Assembly (NCBI GenBank): GCA_027943245.1
Contig: JANDJZ010000119.1
Location: forward strand, 1-64,000
Origin: Acanthamoeba sp. SK_2022b
Lineage: Eukaryota > Discosea > Longamoebia > Acanthamoebidae
Direction: 5' to 3'
DNA: 64,000 nucleotides
A program made the translations under genes and the position numbers. This document shows positions 12,025 through 22,603 of the stretch, piece by piece (the stretch's first letter is position 1; the number at the start of each line of letters is the position of its first letter). The notes beneath the pieces were generated by a model. That model was not told the DNA's origin, made no database searches, and worked only from the letters and a program-made list of their open reading frames with translations.

Positions 12025-13889
12025 CGTGTGTGCGTGTTTGACTGCGCAGACTTTCCTTTGCTGCTTTGGTGCTTTGCCAAATTCGACCACGCCATACTGG
12101 TGTGGCTCGTTTTGTTTGTCTTCTCCTTCCTTGCGCCCGTCCTCCAGATGGCCATCGTCAATAAGTACATGCCCACCAGGTATGCATACCTTTCTTTCTT
12201 CTCGCCCTGTCTTGCCATCCGCACATTTTATTTTATCTTATCTTATTTTCTACTTAATGCTATTAATTTCTAACAGGGTAGCGTATGGGATCTACGTGGC
12301 GTCGAGCTGTGTCATGTTCATCGCCGTGCCCAAGTACATTCGGGCCCATGATTTCCCTCCGCCCACGTCGGGGTTCGTGATGTGCGAATTCGTTCGTCTC
12401 CTCATGAAGATGCACTCCTTCCTCGTACGCACCGGCCCTTGGAGTGGGTGTGACCGCACCTGAACGAGTGACCAAGCGACCTGCGTTGGTCTGCGCAGAT
12501 GGTGAACTGGTCGCTGCGGGTTGAGAAGAAGGCGGGAGACAGCGATCCCAATGTCCTGCTCTACCCTCAGAACGTGACGTTTGCCAACTACTTCTACTTC
12601 CTGTGGGCCCCCACGCTCATCTACCAGATCAACTACCCGAGAACCAAGAAGATTCGTCTCAGGTAGATCCCTTCCCCGCTTCTGCCACGCTTGCACTCGA
12701 TGCGTCAGGTCTAATGCCCGCATGCGCTCATTCCCCGCCCTAGTTTCGTAGCCAAGAGCTTCCTGGAGGCTTCGGCGACCGTTCTCTACACCTATGCCAT
12801 ATTCGTGAGGTACATGGCCAGATCTTTTGCCTTGGGCATCGCTTCAGTGTGTGCTCACACGACGAGCACGCACGCCCGCGCCAGATACGTGCTGCCTCAC
12901 TATCCCGAATTCCGAGGCAACTTCAAGGACCTCATGTTCGGGGTTTTCAACGTCATGCTCCCCGCATGCGTCATTGGTAAGCCCCTCCTGTCCCCCTGGC
13001 GGCATTCAGCTGTCCACATGACCGTAGCACTCATGTAATGTTCGTTTCTTACAGCTATGATGGGTTTCTATGGCCTGTTGCATTCATGGCTCAACGCTTG
13101 GGCCGAACTCACTCGCTTCGCCGACCGTCAGGTACCTTGCAGCGCTTTCGCTTTATTACGTTTGCTTGCTTGTTTTTTCTTGTTCTTTTTCTTTTTTGAG
13201 ACGAAGTGGTGCTGATTGCGGTCTTGGGTAGTTCTACAAGGATTGGTGGAACGCGGAGGGATGGACGCAGTACCACCGCAAGTCAAACCTGGTGGTGCGC
13301 AACTTCACGCACAGGCACATCTTCGTCGAGTGCGTGAAGACTCTGCACTTAACTCAAAACAGCGCCACCTGGGTCACCTTCATTCTTTCTACCCTGGTTT
13401 ACGAAGTTCGTGCCCTTCTCTCAAGGAAACCGTTTTGTACGACATTAACATGTTCTTTTCAGTACGTGATCGGATGCTCTATGGGCCTCTACAAGCCCAT
13501 CCTCATGACGGTATTCATCATACCCAGCTGTACGGCTCCTCTCCTTGCCCTCGCCCCGCGATCGGGCTAGGCCTCTCCGACTCACGTGCGCACTCTCCCT
13601 CAGTGCTGCTGACCTACGTCACTGATTTCTTCCGCGGGTGGAGTGGGTGGAACGTGTTCATGTGGTTCGTGCTCTTCATCGGTACGCGGGCCTTCTTGAC
13701 CACCCGGCAACATGGCTCCTTACTTGATGCGGGCGGCGGTCTTGGGCAGGGCACGGAACACTGCTGGGACTATACTCCCGCGCCTGGCAGCTGCGCGGAC
13801 AGCCAGCCGAAGGCCCGTTGGCCTGGTGGGATGCCCTCTACATTGACCGCGTGCCTCTCTTCCCGTCACTCGACCGCCTCTTTGGCTGA
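10580..13889 (+). CDS. Ankyrin-repeat / MBOAT sterol or diacylglycerol O-acyltransferase fusion
   Basis: The N-terminal exons encode an acidic leader (SEDETEFAEEES), then ankyrin repeats (ALFWAVHETDISKVMGLLER, KTALHIAVEKDNSTLVALLL, DGSGQTAMNLVLERQNDEVL). A multi-pass membrane region of the ACAT/DGAT1 branch of the MBOAT superfamily follows: KSFLEASATVLYTYAIF, VRYVLPHYPEF, and the signature FYKDWWNAEGWTQYHRKSN at about 13232-13290. These enzymes put fatty acid from acyl-CoA onto sterol or diacylglycerol in the ER. The usual catalytic His in the xHE motif reads Tyr here (STLVYE, codon 13400-13402). The last exon, from 13747, gives GTLLGLYSRAWQLRG and ends LDRLFG. Sterol versus diacylglycerol substrate is undecided. 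The first exon ends near 10681; one intron carries a GT microsatellite. Confidence 0.82.
11974..12020. repeat. (GT)n microsatellite in an intron
   Basis: An almost uninterrupted GT dinucleotide run within an intron of the ankyrin/acyltransferase gene. Confidence 0.95.
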
Positions 13890-14059
13890 GACGCTCTTGA
13901 GAGCAAACCAATTTGTTTTTCGCACCTGGTGGGCACAACTCATGCCTCGTTAGGGTTTGATGACACCATCAGTAAAGCGGGGCACAATCCTTGGATTAAC
14001 CAACCCCCGCCAGATTAATATTTCTTTTCGTGTTTACTTTTCTTTGTTGCGACAACAGG

Positions 14060-14305
14060 ATGGAGATTGAAGGGCGCGACAGAGTTCTTGCGTTCTATGA
14101 GTGCGTAACGGCACGAACGGAGGACGGCACGGAAGAGCAGGCTGAAGCGCCCCGAGTACCGTTCACAGCAGACCTGGCATCTTCGAGTCTGGAGGAGCTA
14201 ATGCGCGGGCTCAATCAAATCCGAGAAGCCAGCAACACCTTCTTTGGCGAGCGACTAGCGGCTGAAAAGGCGTTGCGAGAGCAGCAAAAGAAGCCAAGGG
14301 CCTAG
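14060..14305 (+). CDS. Small helical protein, possibly Gon7-like KEOPS/EKC subunit
   Basis: A single 81-codon frame from ATG 14060 to TAG 14303-14305, with a polypyrimidine tract and AG just before the start. The protein has an N-terminal beta-like part (GRDRVLAFYECVTA), an acidic loop, then a long amphipathic helix (SSLEELMRGLNQIREASNTF) and a charged tail (AAEKALREQQKKPRA). Size, order and the helix with a leucine-rich face recall Gon7 of the tRNA t6A KEOPS/EKC complex. That family is too divergent for a firm call by eye. It could equally be another small coiled-coil subunit. Confidence 0.45.
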   Translation: MEIEGRDRVLAFYECVTARTEDGTEEQAEAPRVPFTADLASSSLEELMRGLNQIREASNTFFGERLAAEKALREQQKKPRA

Positions 14306-14554
14306 TTCTCACAACCGCGACCACTGATCGACTGAGCCTTCCACTGCGCCCTTCAAGGGCGAAACTGTACTTGCTGCTGTTGGTCGAACAAAATGGAGCG
14401 CTCTCGGGGTGAGAGCGACGCTCTTCGGCTCTCTAACGATGCGTTGTCCTCCTCCTGGGCTCCTCCTCGCTCTCCACCAAAGTTACTCTACAAATTCGCG
14501 CTTCTCCTTCACGTTCACCACTTCCTCCGTCGCTGCCGGCTAGTGTTCCGGCTT

Positions 14555-15546
14555 CTAGAAGAGGACGCACATCTTCTTCTTGCTCCCGCCAAGGCCGCCC
14601 TTGCCGTCCTTGGAGAACTTATCGAAGCCCTCGGCTTCGCGAATATTCCTCACAAGGCAGAAGAAGGACTCCTCGACGTTGGTCTTTGTCTTGGCTGACG
14701 CCTCGAAGAAGGCACAGTTCCACTGATCCGCCAGCTGCTTGCCTTCCTTGGCCGACACCTCCCTCTTCTCCTCCAGATCGGCCTTGTTGCCCACCAGCAC
14801 TGCGGCCATCATTCACCAAGGCGGCGTGTGAGAAGACGCGGTGGGCAAGGCAAGATGTAGCTACCGGCGTACCCATCGGTGGCGCATCAGCTTCGGGCAC
14901 GTCCCTGACCATCAAGATCTGAGAGCGAAGGTTGGACACCTGTGGCACAAGCACGTGCATAGGCGAGGTGAGGCTCAATCGCTTGCGCATGACAGACTGC
15001 ATGGGGAAAGGTTACCTCGGCGAACGTGCTCTTGTCGGTGATACTGTACATGATGACGTAGCCTTCGCCACTGCGAATCCATTGACTGCGCAGAGCCTGC
15101 AAGGTGAAGAGAGATAAATGGGCCTGTCCACCTCACGTGAAAGGAGAAGGAGCAAGCGCGGAGGTGAAAGTACGCTGTAGTCGTCCTGGCCAGCCGTGTC
15201 CAGGATATCGAGGACGCAGGCGTAGTCGTCGACCACTACTTGGCGCTGGTAGCTCGACTCAATGGCTAGGCGTCAAATCAGATGAGGTCAAAAAAGGCCT
15301 CTCCTATAATAAGCAACCGCCACGCAGCCGAACAACGCGAAGACGAAGAGAGGGAGGGGGTACGCACTGGGGTCGTAATATTCAACGAAGTGGGAGGAGG
15401 TCATCTGTACAGTAAGGGCTGAGAGGAAAGGAGGGAGGGTAAGGGTCGAGAGTGGGGAAAAGAGCGAAGGTGACCATCGAACCTGTTTTGCCCACACCTC
15501 CCGACCCAAGGACAGTGATTTTGTATTCGGTCTTTCGGAACGTCAT
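14555..15546 (-). CDS. Ras-family small GTPase
   Basis: Start ATG 15544-15546 ([14 protein letters not shown]). All G-box motifs are present across five or more exons: P-loop [11 protein letters not shown], effector region [14 protein letters not shown], switch [24 protein letters not shown] and FEASAKT. The C-terminus is KKKMCVLF, a polybasic stretch followed by a CAAX box ending in Phe, so it should be prenylated and membrane bound. The catalytic Gln of DTAGQ is present. The P-loop is GSGGVGKT, as in Rap/R-Ras-like members rather than GAGGVGKS. It is a membrane switch controlled by RasGEFs and RasGAPs; a RasGEF gene lies 7 kb away on the other strand. Confidence 0.95.
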
Positions 15547-15776
15547 TGCTCGCAGGTGGGGAGTACAGATGAAGAGCGCAAGATTTACGACAACACACGC
15601 TGTGCTGATACGGTGTGCCTTGGCTTCGCCGAAGGTAATTCTGTCGACATTATAGGACGCAAGTGGCGCTTGCTGTTGGCGCGAAGTGCTAACAGTAAAC
15701 GCAAACAAAGAAAGATGCCGGCAATCCTCGGGCACTACGTTGGCAAAGGACAGGCTTCTTTGATGCGAGGAGCGCT

Positions 15777-16646
15777 ATGAAAAGACGAGTGACAGTGGAT
15801 TCTGACGCTGATCCGCACGATGCACGGAACGACTTCCACGACTCTGTTGAGGAGTCCGCCTCCATAGATGAATACGATGTTGAGCTATACCTGGCTGACG
15901 AGCTGCGACGGGAGAGTCTCAAGCTTACGCGCTTTTTGACCCGCTTGCAAGGTGCGCGCTTCGGCGAGTGCAGTAGGATCCTCCTGGAGTCGCAGGTACG
16001 TCGCTGTCGTTACTTCATGCGCACTGGCGCTCGATTTACCAATGCGCAGCAGCACGAAGAGCGCCGCTCGCCAGATCGAAGAGGCAAAAGGAAGCTTGAT
16101 CAAGTTCCAGAATCAACTGAAAGCAAGTCGAGAGCAAGGAGGAAAAGGGGAGCCATGAGGAAGCCCGTGTCGTGGTCTGCCGAGGCACCTCTCAATATGC
16201 GGAGGAAGCGCGTCTTCGCCAAGAAGCCCGCCGCTGGTACTCGAAAGGGTCTTGAGTCTGATGAGGGAGAGCAAGCCCGTAAGACCGCTTGTCCGCCACG
16301 GAGGGACGGGGAGGCTCTTCGCTGCGCAAGTCAGTCGGAACAAGAGGATGCAAGCGGCGAGAGCATTGGGGAATCGCCAGAGAGTGGAGACGAAGAAACG
16401 GAGGAAGGAGATCTCTGGGACGAAGAATCCCTACTCACTGCTCCGTCACCGGTACTACATTCCAGCATCACATCTGCCTTGAGTGGCTTACCCTCTCCCT
16501 GCACTCCCATCTCCCTCGCCAGGCCGGCTTGCGCTGGGAAGACATACCACTTGAAGACAACACCGATAGCGAGGCTACACCGCCGGTCGTACACAGGTAC
16601 AATGCCGGCCGCTCGAGTCTTTTGGTGCCGCGTGGGTTCTGTCTGA
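15777..16646 (+). CDS. Hypothetical charged protein, splice pattern unresolved
   Basis: From ATG 15777 an exon encodes an acidic N-terminus (VTVDSDADPHDARNDFHDSV) and a helix (DVELYLADELRRESLKLTRF), with a good donor after SRILLESQ near 15992. Past the acceptor near 16050 one frame stays open to 16646. It gives a basic then acidic low-complexity region (SEQEDASGESIGESPESGDE) and a Ser/Pro-rich end. Other frames in the same stretch also look protein-like (for example RWEDIPLEDNTDSEA near 16538), so the downstream exons may differ. No family recognised. Confidence 0.4.
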   Translation: MKRRVTVDSDADPHDARNDFHDSVEESASIDEYDVELYLADELRRESLKLTRFLTRLQGARFGECSRILLESQVRRCRYFMRTGARFTNAQQHEERRSPDRRGKRKLDQVPESTESKSRARRKRGAMRKPVSWSAEAPLNMRRKRVFAKKPAAGTRKGLESDEGEQARKTACPPRRDGEALRCASQSEQEDASGESIGESPESGDEETEEGDLWDEESLLTAPSPVLHSSITSALSGLPSPCTPISLARPACAGKTYHLKTTPIARLHRRSYTGTMPAARVFWCRVGSV

Positions 16647-16958
16647 TCTAGCGCTCATTTCTTCATGCGAACCAAGAACTCTGCTGAGTGGAGCGGACGA
16701 TACCTTTGACCTGCTCTTCGAATGTGACCTGTACCAGTTTTATCACGGAGAGCAGAGCAGCGAGCCTTGATTGTCCATAAACGCTCGCAAGCGCTTCTCT
16801 TCCAGAGCGAGAGCGGAGGTCGGGAGGTCGAGTCCGGTGGGGAACGGTGTTTGGGCGGAGTTAGCGGAAAAAACAGCAAAAAGCCAAAAGGACGGCTTGT
16901 GGGGCATCGTCACTTCGCCATCTGACGGTCCAATTTCCTCCGCACATCCACGAAGAGG

Positions 16959-18568
16959 ATGACAGAGGAAAAAAAGTGCGTCTTCTTCGCCTCCGATTGT
17001 AGCTGGAGCCTTTGTCGTTTCAAGTACGCCGATTCACAATCTGGATCCCCCCCCTCTCCAATCTCAGGTTGGATTTAGGTGCAGCCACCACGCCAGCACC
17101 ACAGACAGTCACCATAAGCGAAAAGCCCAAACCAGGTACATCGCATTCGCCTTGTCCATTTTGCAAGTCACATTTGATTTAATCGTCACGGCGACACCTG
17201 CAGAGGAAAGTAAGGTCCTCAAACATCTGTTTGCTGGCGGTCTTGCGGGGGCGGTTTCGCGCACTTGCGTCTCTCCTCTTGAGCGTGTCAAAATCTTGTT
17301 TCAGGTACATGATTGTGTCCAAGATTGCTCCGTGACTTCCCTCTCTTGGCTTTGGGCAGTGGACATGGTTCATCTCCTTCCCTTTCATCGCAGCTACAAC
17401 GACCTGGCCAAGTGAAGTACCGAGGCGTGTGGCATGCTCTGGTGACGATATTCAAGGAGGAGGGATTCTACGGCTACCTACGGGGCAACGGCACCAACAT
17501 CATCAGGATATTCCCCTATTCCGCTGTACAGTTTGCCGCCTATGAACAGTTCAAGAAGGTACGTTCTGCGTGCCCTGCTCAGACCGCACAACCCTGTCAC
17601 TCCGATGTCTTCTTGATCGCCTGATGATGTCCCCTCTTGCCGTATGTGCAGCTGTTGAAGGTGAAGAAGGATTCGGGACCACTTCGATTTTTGAGCGCGG
17701 GTGCAGGCGCGGGGATCACGTCTGTCGTTGCCACTTACCCACTGGACCTAATTCGCACTCGACTCAGCTCTGGTGCTCCCGCCGACAAGCAGTACAAGGG
17801 TGCGAGCAGTGGCCTCCGCAACGTTGGTTGTTATAGCCCTTCAGATTGACTTGACTTGCCTAACCCTTCTTTGTCTGCGCAGGCATATGGCAGGCCTTCA
17901 TCAATATTGTGAGAACAGAGGGTCCTCTGGCCACCTACAAGGGAGTCGTCGCCACAGTCCTCGTACGTGCTTCCTCCCTCACTCACCGTGCATCGCCACC
18001 TACAACTCTCCATCTCTCCGATAGTAGACACCCTCAACTAACGTCGTCGTCATCAGGGCATCGCGCCATACGTCGGACTCAATTTTGCCACCTACGAGGT
18101 GTTTAAGCGGTTCTGGACCAAGCAATTCCCCAACATACAGCCGTCGATCATCCACCTTTCATGCGGTGCCATCGCTGGCGCGGTCTCACAAACGGGTACG
18201 CAGAGCTTGGCCTCCTCCACGCTTGGAGCAAACAGAGGAGTAAATGTGACCGTGTTGTGTGGTCGGTCTACAGTCACCTATCCGCTTGATGTCATGCGAC
18301 GCCGAATGCAGATGCAAGGATTCGACGGTCATCCAGCCTACAAATCGACGTGGGACTGTACGAGAAGTGCGTGCTACTCCTCCTCCTTTCTGCTCAACTT
18401 TCACCTCGTGTGTCCTCGCACTCACCGTCGGGCTGTGAAGCTATGTGGAAGCTCGAGGGCGTGAATGGGTTCTACAAAGGGATGATCCCCAACTACCTCA
18501 AGGTGGTTCCGTCGATCAGCATAACCTTCCTTGTGTACGAGTGGATGAAGACTGTCCTTGATGGCTAA
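16959..18568 (+). CDS. Mitochondrial carrier (SLC25 family, CoA/adenine-nucleotide type)
   Basis: Start ATG 16959 (MTEEKK, donor at once after). Three Solcar repeats are visible. Repeat 1 has [20 protein letters not shown] with SPLERVK; repeat 2 has [20 protein letters not shown] with YPLDLIRTR; repeat 3 has [16 protein letters not shown] with YPLDVMRRR. Each ends in the usual second half ([31 protein letters not shown] plus [34 protein letters not shown]). Six transmembrane helices in the inner mitochondrial membrane are expected. The [15 protein letters not shown] motif in repeat 1 is typical of the SLC25A42/SLC25A16/ATP-Mg-Pi group, so the substrate is probably CoA or an adenine nucleotide. 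There are about eight short introns. Ends at TAA 18566-18568. Confidence 0.93.
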
Positions 18569-18785
18569 GCCAATACAAACTATCATCGCTTCAAGAGAGC
18601 ACCATACGCTAGAATTGTGCAGGTTTTGCGAGGTGTCAATTTTACACCACCAAAAGCTGGCCACGAGGGGAAGAAGGATCAAGACAGCAAGAGGTCCCCT
18701 CGCGATTGCAGGATTCTAAGAATTACATGTTTTCCTCCCCAAATTACTACATTTAAATCCATCACATTTGAATTTACTGAGCAGA

Positions 18786-21700
18786 TGGAGGACGATGAGC
18801 AGCTCGCCAGGCGGCTCCAGCTTGCAGAGAGTGGCATTGGCGAGGGCGAAGATCTTATTGCCAAGCTGGCACGGGAGGAGTCCGCCTTTCGCTTGGCTCT
18901 GGCCCTCCAGCAACAGCAGGCGCAGCTGGCGCGTCTCCTGGGAAAGCACCTCGCCGACGGCGTAAGCGACGAGGATCTGGACAGGGCCCTTAAGCGACTG
19001 GACTCCCTGAACGAGGAACCCATCGCCTCTCCCGCTTCGTCCCGGGCGACCAGTGCAGTCGAGGGAGAGACGCCCATTCGCGCTGCAGACCTAGCGCGGG
19101 CCCTAGAGCTGGCCGAAGGCGAGCGGCAGCGGGGGAACGGTATGGAAGAAGAACAAGAGCAAGAGGTAAAAGTGCCAATGAAGGAGCTCGGAGAGGAGGA
19201 GGAGGAGCCCAAGCCGACCATACAAATCGGTGCGGATGAGCGCGAACTCGAGGACACGGAAAAAGATGAAGAGGAGAGGGACGACGGGTCAGAAAGTGTC
19301 GAAGATCGCTGCGGGCCAAGAACGTTCGAGGACGAGGAGCGAATTGCGGCGCTCAGGCGGCGCGAGCGGGAGAGCGGGTGGGAAGCGCCGCCGGTGTGGC
19401 CACGCAGCGTGCGCTTCATCATGCAGAACGAGGAGGCCTGGGAGGAGGACCTCGCCAGCGACTGCACGCGACGCCCGGCGAGCGGCAGTACGGTCGACAC
19501 CGCCAGAAGCAACGAACGAGGCCAATCCGCATCGACGCACCGCACGCATGTGACGAAGCTGCTCAAGGGCGCCGGGTCGATGCTGATGGCGGACGAGCAT
19601 GCCTACATGCTGCCGCAGATCGAGGTCATCAACCGCAAGAAGAACAACAGCGATATCGTGGAGCTACGTCAGCTGGGTCCCGGCCATCCGGCCTACGAGC
19701 ACGACGTCATCAAGTACCGTCGCTATGACGGCAGGTAACGGTCGGCTGGGCCTTCGGTGCCTAGTCAAACGGAAGCCACGACGTCTCATTCACATGATCC
19801 CTGCGTATGTACCGCGCGACAGGTCGTACGGCGTGTTTGCCAAGACGGCTATACCCAAGGCCACGGTAATCATGCAGTACACCGGGTCTCTGTTAGGGTC
19901 CTCGGGTACGCTCGGAGAAGTGTGCAAATGTGACAGTGGAGGAACCTGGTTGGCGCCTAAGCGTTTTTGCCACAGATCCGTCGTCGTCGGGCGCATACCG
20001 ACTGCCCATCAACAACACCACCGATATCGACGCTGCGACTGCCGGCAACGAAGCGCGCTGCATCAACGACTACCGGCGCACAGGTTCGCTTTCTTTGGGT
20101 CAGCTTTTCTCGATCGCGGGGAGCAGCGTTAACGCCGGCGCACCACCACCACCACCACCACAATGTAGGGCGAGAGAACAACGTGCAGTTCTATCCCCAT
20201 CCGGACAAGCCCGAGTACTGGGTGATCGCTACGACGGATATCGTGGAAGGTTGAGGCCTTCTCTAATGCACGCCCGTGCGGCAAAAATGTGATATGTTTG
20301 CGCCGCTGAAGGCTAACGCGCTCTCTCTGTCTAGGGGATGAGCTCCTTCTGGACTACGGGGAAAAGTACTGGGACGACATCGATCAGGCCGAGCGAGGCA
20401 CGCAGAACGAGGATGAGGTGCCCCTTTGTTTTTTTATCATTTATTATTACTATTGGTGAGCGCAAGTGGCGACAGTCTCATTAACGTCAAGTGGCTGGCA
20501 TGTTGTGCAGGACTACATCAGCTCCTCGCCCCACAAAACCAACCGCAACCTCACTCCGAAGCGATTGCGTGGAAAGCACTTGGTGAGCATCCATCTATCT
20601 GGGCCTCTGCTTCATCAACTCAAATACTAATTGTGATCATCATCATCTTTTTTATTTGTGTTGTCGTTGTCGTTGGGGGCAGAATGTAAGCCGCCTGCTG
20701 GCAAGGAAGCACGTCATCTGCGTCGCCTGCGGCCTAGCCGCCAAGATCAACGGCAGCGGGTGGTACGTGTGCATGCGACTGCTGTCTCACCTTCGCCGAT
20801 CACTAAACCGCTGCCGGGTATCTGTGCAGGGTGGACTTGGGTGCAGATAAGGCCACAGAGCCGCTGGAGCTATGGTGGTCGCGTCACAACAGAAAGTGCA
20901 CTGCGCTCCTTTCGGAGGCTGGCGGTGACGACGCTGCGATGAAAACCGGTGACTCACCAGACGACCCGTCGAGTGCGAGGAAGAAGGCGAGGACACGAGG
21001 TGGCGCGAGTCGCAAGGAAGCTGCTATGTACCAGCACCTGCTGGTGTTTGTCGACGAAAGCGAAACAGTGCAGCTGCGCCAGTTCATCGACGAGGCCACT
21101 GCCCAGCAGCCCAAGATTGACATGCGTGACCGCAGGACAGGCAAGAAAGCGAAACGACGCAAGCGATCTCATTCGCCGGAGTGGACCGTCCTCAGATCCG
21201 CCGACACCGACGTTGTCGACGACGAGGAGGAGAGAGAAGAAGACCGCGAAGAAGAGGAAGGCGCCGAAAATGCGGACGGAGTGGAGAAGGCGGAAGCGGA
21301 GCAGAGAGCATTAGTGCAAGAGCTCGACCTGGTCGGAGGCCTGAGAGCCGCATCCCCGGTGAAGCAGGCCGTTGTTGACGCGAGCTCCGGCCCAGACACG
21401 AAACCAGACACGACCTCTACGACGACTTCGAGATCAGACGAGCACCAGCCAAAGCCGCTGACGGTCATGCCCCACAGCGAAAACGTCCTCGGCCGCGCTG
21501 TGGAAGAGGACCGTGAAGTGGACAAGGTTTCGCTCGTCTGTCATCCTGTCGTATTGCTACGGAGCACCATCCGACGCAAGAAGCCCACGACCCGATGGCA
21601 CACGGAGGAGAATGACGGCAAGACGTTCTGCATAATCGATGACGATGTCGAGATCGATCACTCCACCTCCTCGTTATCTTCAGCCTCACCGTCGACATCA

Positions 21701-22474
21701 AACTCGGCGGCCTCCACTCCCGTTTCGTCGGCAACGAATCCGGCTTTGCTCGATGTAGACGATGATGAGGAGCAAGCTGAGGTGGCGGTCACTAGGGTCC
21801 GGCCAGGCAAGCGGAAGCGGAAGATTGACTTGCAACTTGCTTCCAGCGACGATGACGGAGAAGGAGCGGGCGAGGCCGACGACCACGAAGACCAGCTGGT
21901 GCGCAAGCCAAAGCGTCCCTACACCACTGACCTGCCTGTTGTCCCGCCCGCCACTTCTTTCCCGTTCGAGGCTGCTTCCAAGCCATCGTCTAAACCGCCT
22001 GTGCCTTCATGGCAGCCCTCGTCCTCTTCTTCGTCGACGTCATCGATTGCTTCGGTGCCTTCTTCGGCGTTCCCCATGTCGCACTCGCTCTCTTCGCTCT
22101 TTCCTCCGTCTGTCCGCCCATCGCCTCCACTTCCGCCACCGTCGCCGGCGTCGCCATCGCCTCAGCCAACGTGCTCTCCCGATTTCATCGACTTCTTGGC
22201 CTCGCCAACGCCACCACCGCCTCCAGAGACGGTGGCCAACCCCATGGAACCACCAGCGACGGCCCAGTGTCCCGCGGTGTCAGCGTCTGTGATGACAACG
22301 CCGCCGCAACAACCGGATTCGGTGGTGCTGCGTCTGGTGTCTGCCCTGCCCAGCGACGCGGCTGGATTGGAACGACTGGCGGAGAAGATGAGCGATAAGG
22401 ATATCGTGGTCGCCCTCCGGGCAGTTTCTGCCCTCAACGCTGCCCTCGCCTCTGCCCTCGCCCAGAGGATGTGA
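18786..22474 (+). CDS. SET-domain protein-lysine methyltransferase, large, with charged flanks
   Basis: Start ATG 18786 (MEDDEQLARRLQLAE). A long acidic, coiled-coil-prone N-terminal exon reaches about 19736. The SET domain spans roughly 19800-20400 in small exons: SYGVFAKTAIPKATVIMQYT (SET-N), GNEARCINDYR (cofactor pocket), NNVQFYPHPDKPEYWVIATT, and DELLLDYGEKYWDD (catalytic Tyr region). A segment CVACGLAAKINGSGW follows, then an exon of about 550 codons that is Lys-rich, acidic and finally Ser/Pro-rich and disordered, ending with a helix (LEARLAEKM-like, KDIVVALRAVSALNAAL). The usual NHS of SET proteins is replaced by NDY. Target is unknown; nuclear location is likely from basic stretches such as KKAKRRKRSH. 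Confidence 0.8.
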
Positions 22475-22603
22475 TCGTGGAGAAACAAAAAAGTTGTTTA
22501 GAAAACTCAAAGAAATTCAGAATCTGCGTTTTTCTCACATGCGACGGCCTATCGTGTAATTTATCTCTTTTTTGAATTAAAGCAGGAAGGACAGGAGTAG
22601 AGG

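Noticed and set aside
13720..13938. Longer C-terminus for the acyltransferase by reading through the last donor
   Set aside because: Removing the intron 13681-13746 gives a family-like end (GTLLGLYSRAWQLRG to LDRLFG) with a stop at 13887-13889; the read-through frame is low-complexity.
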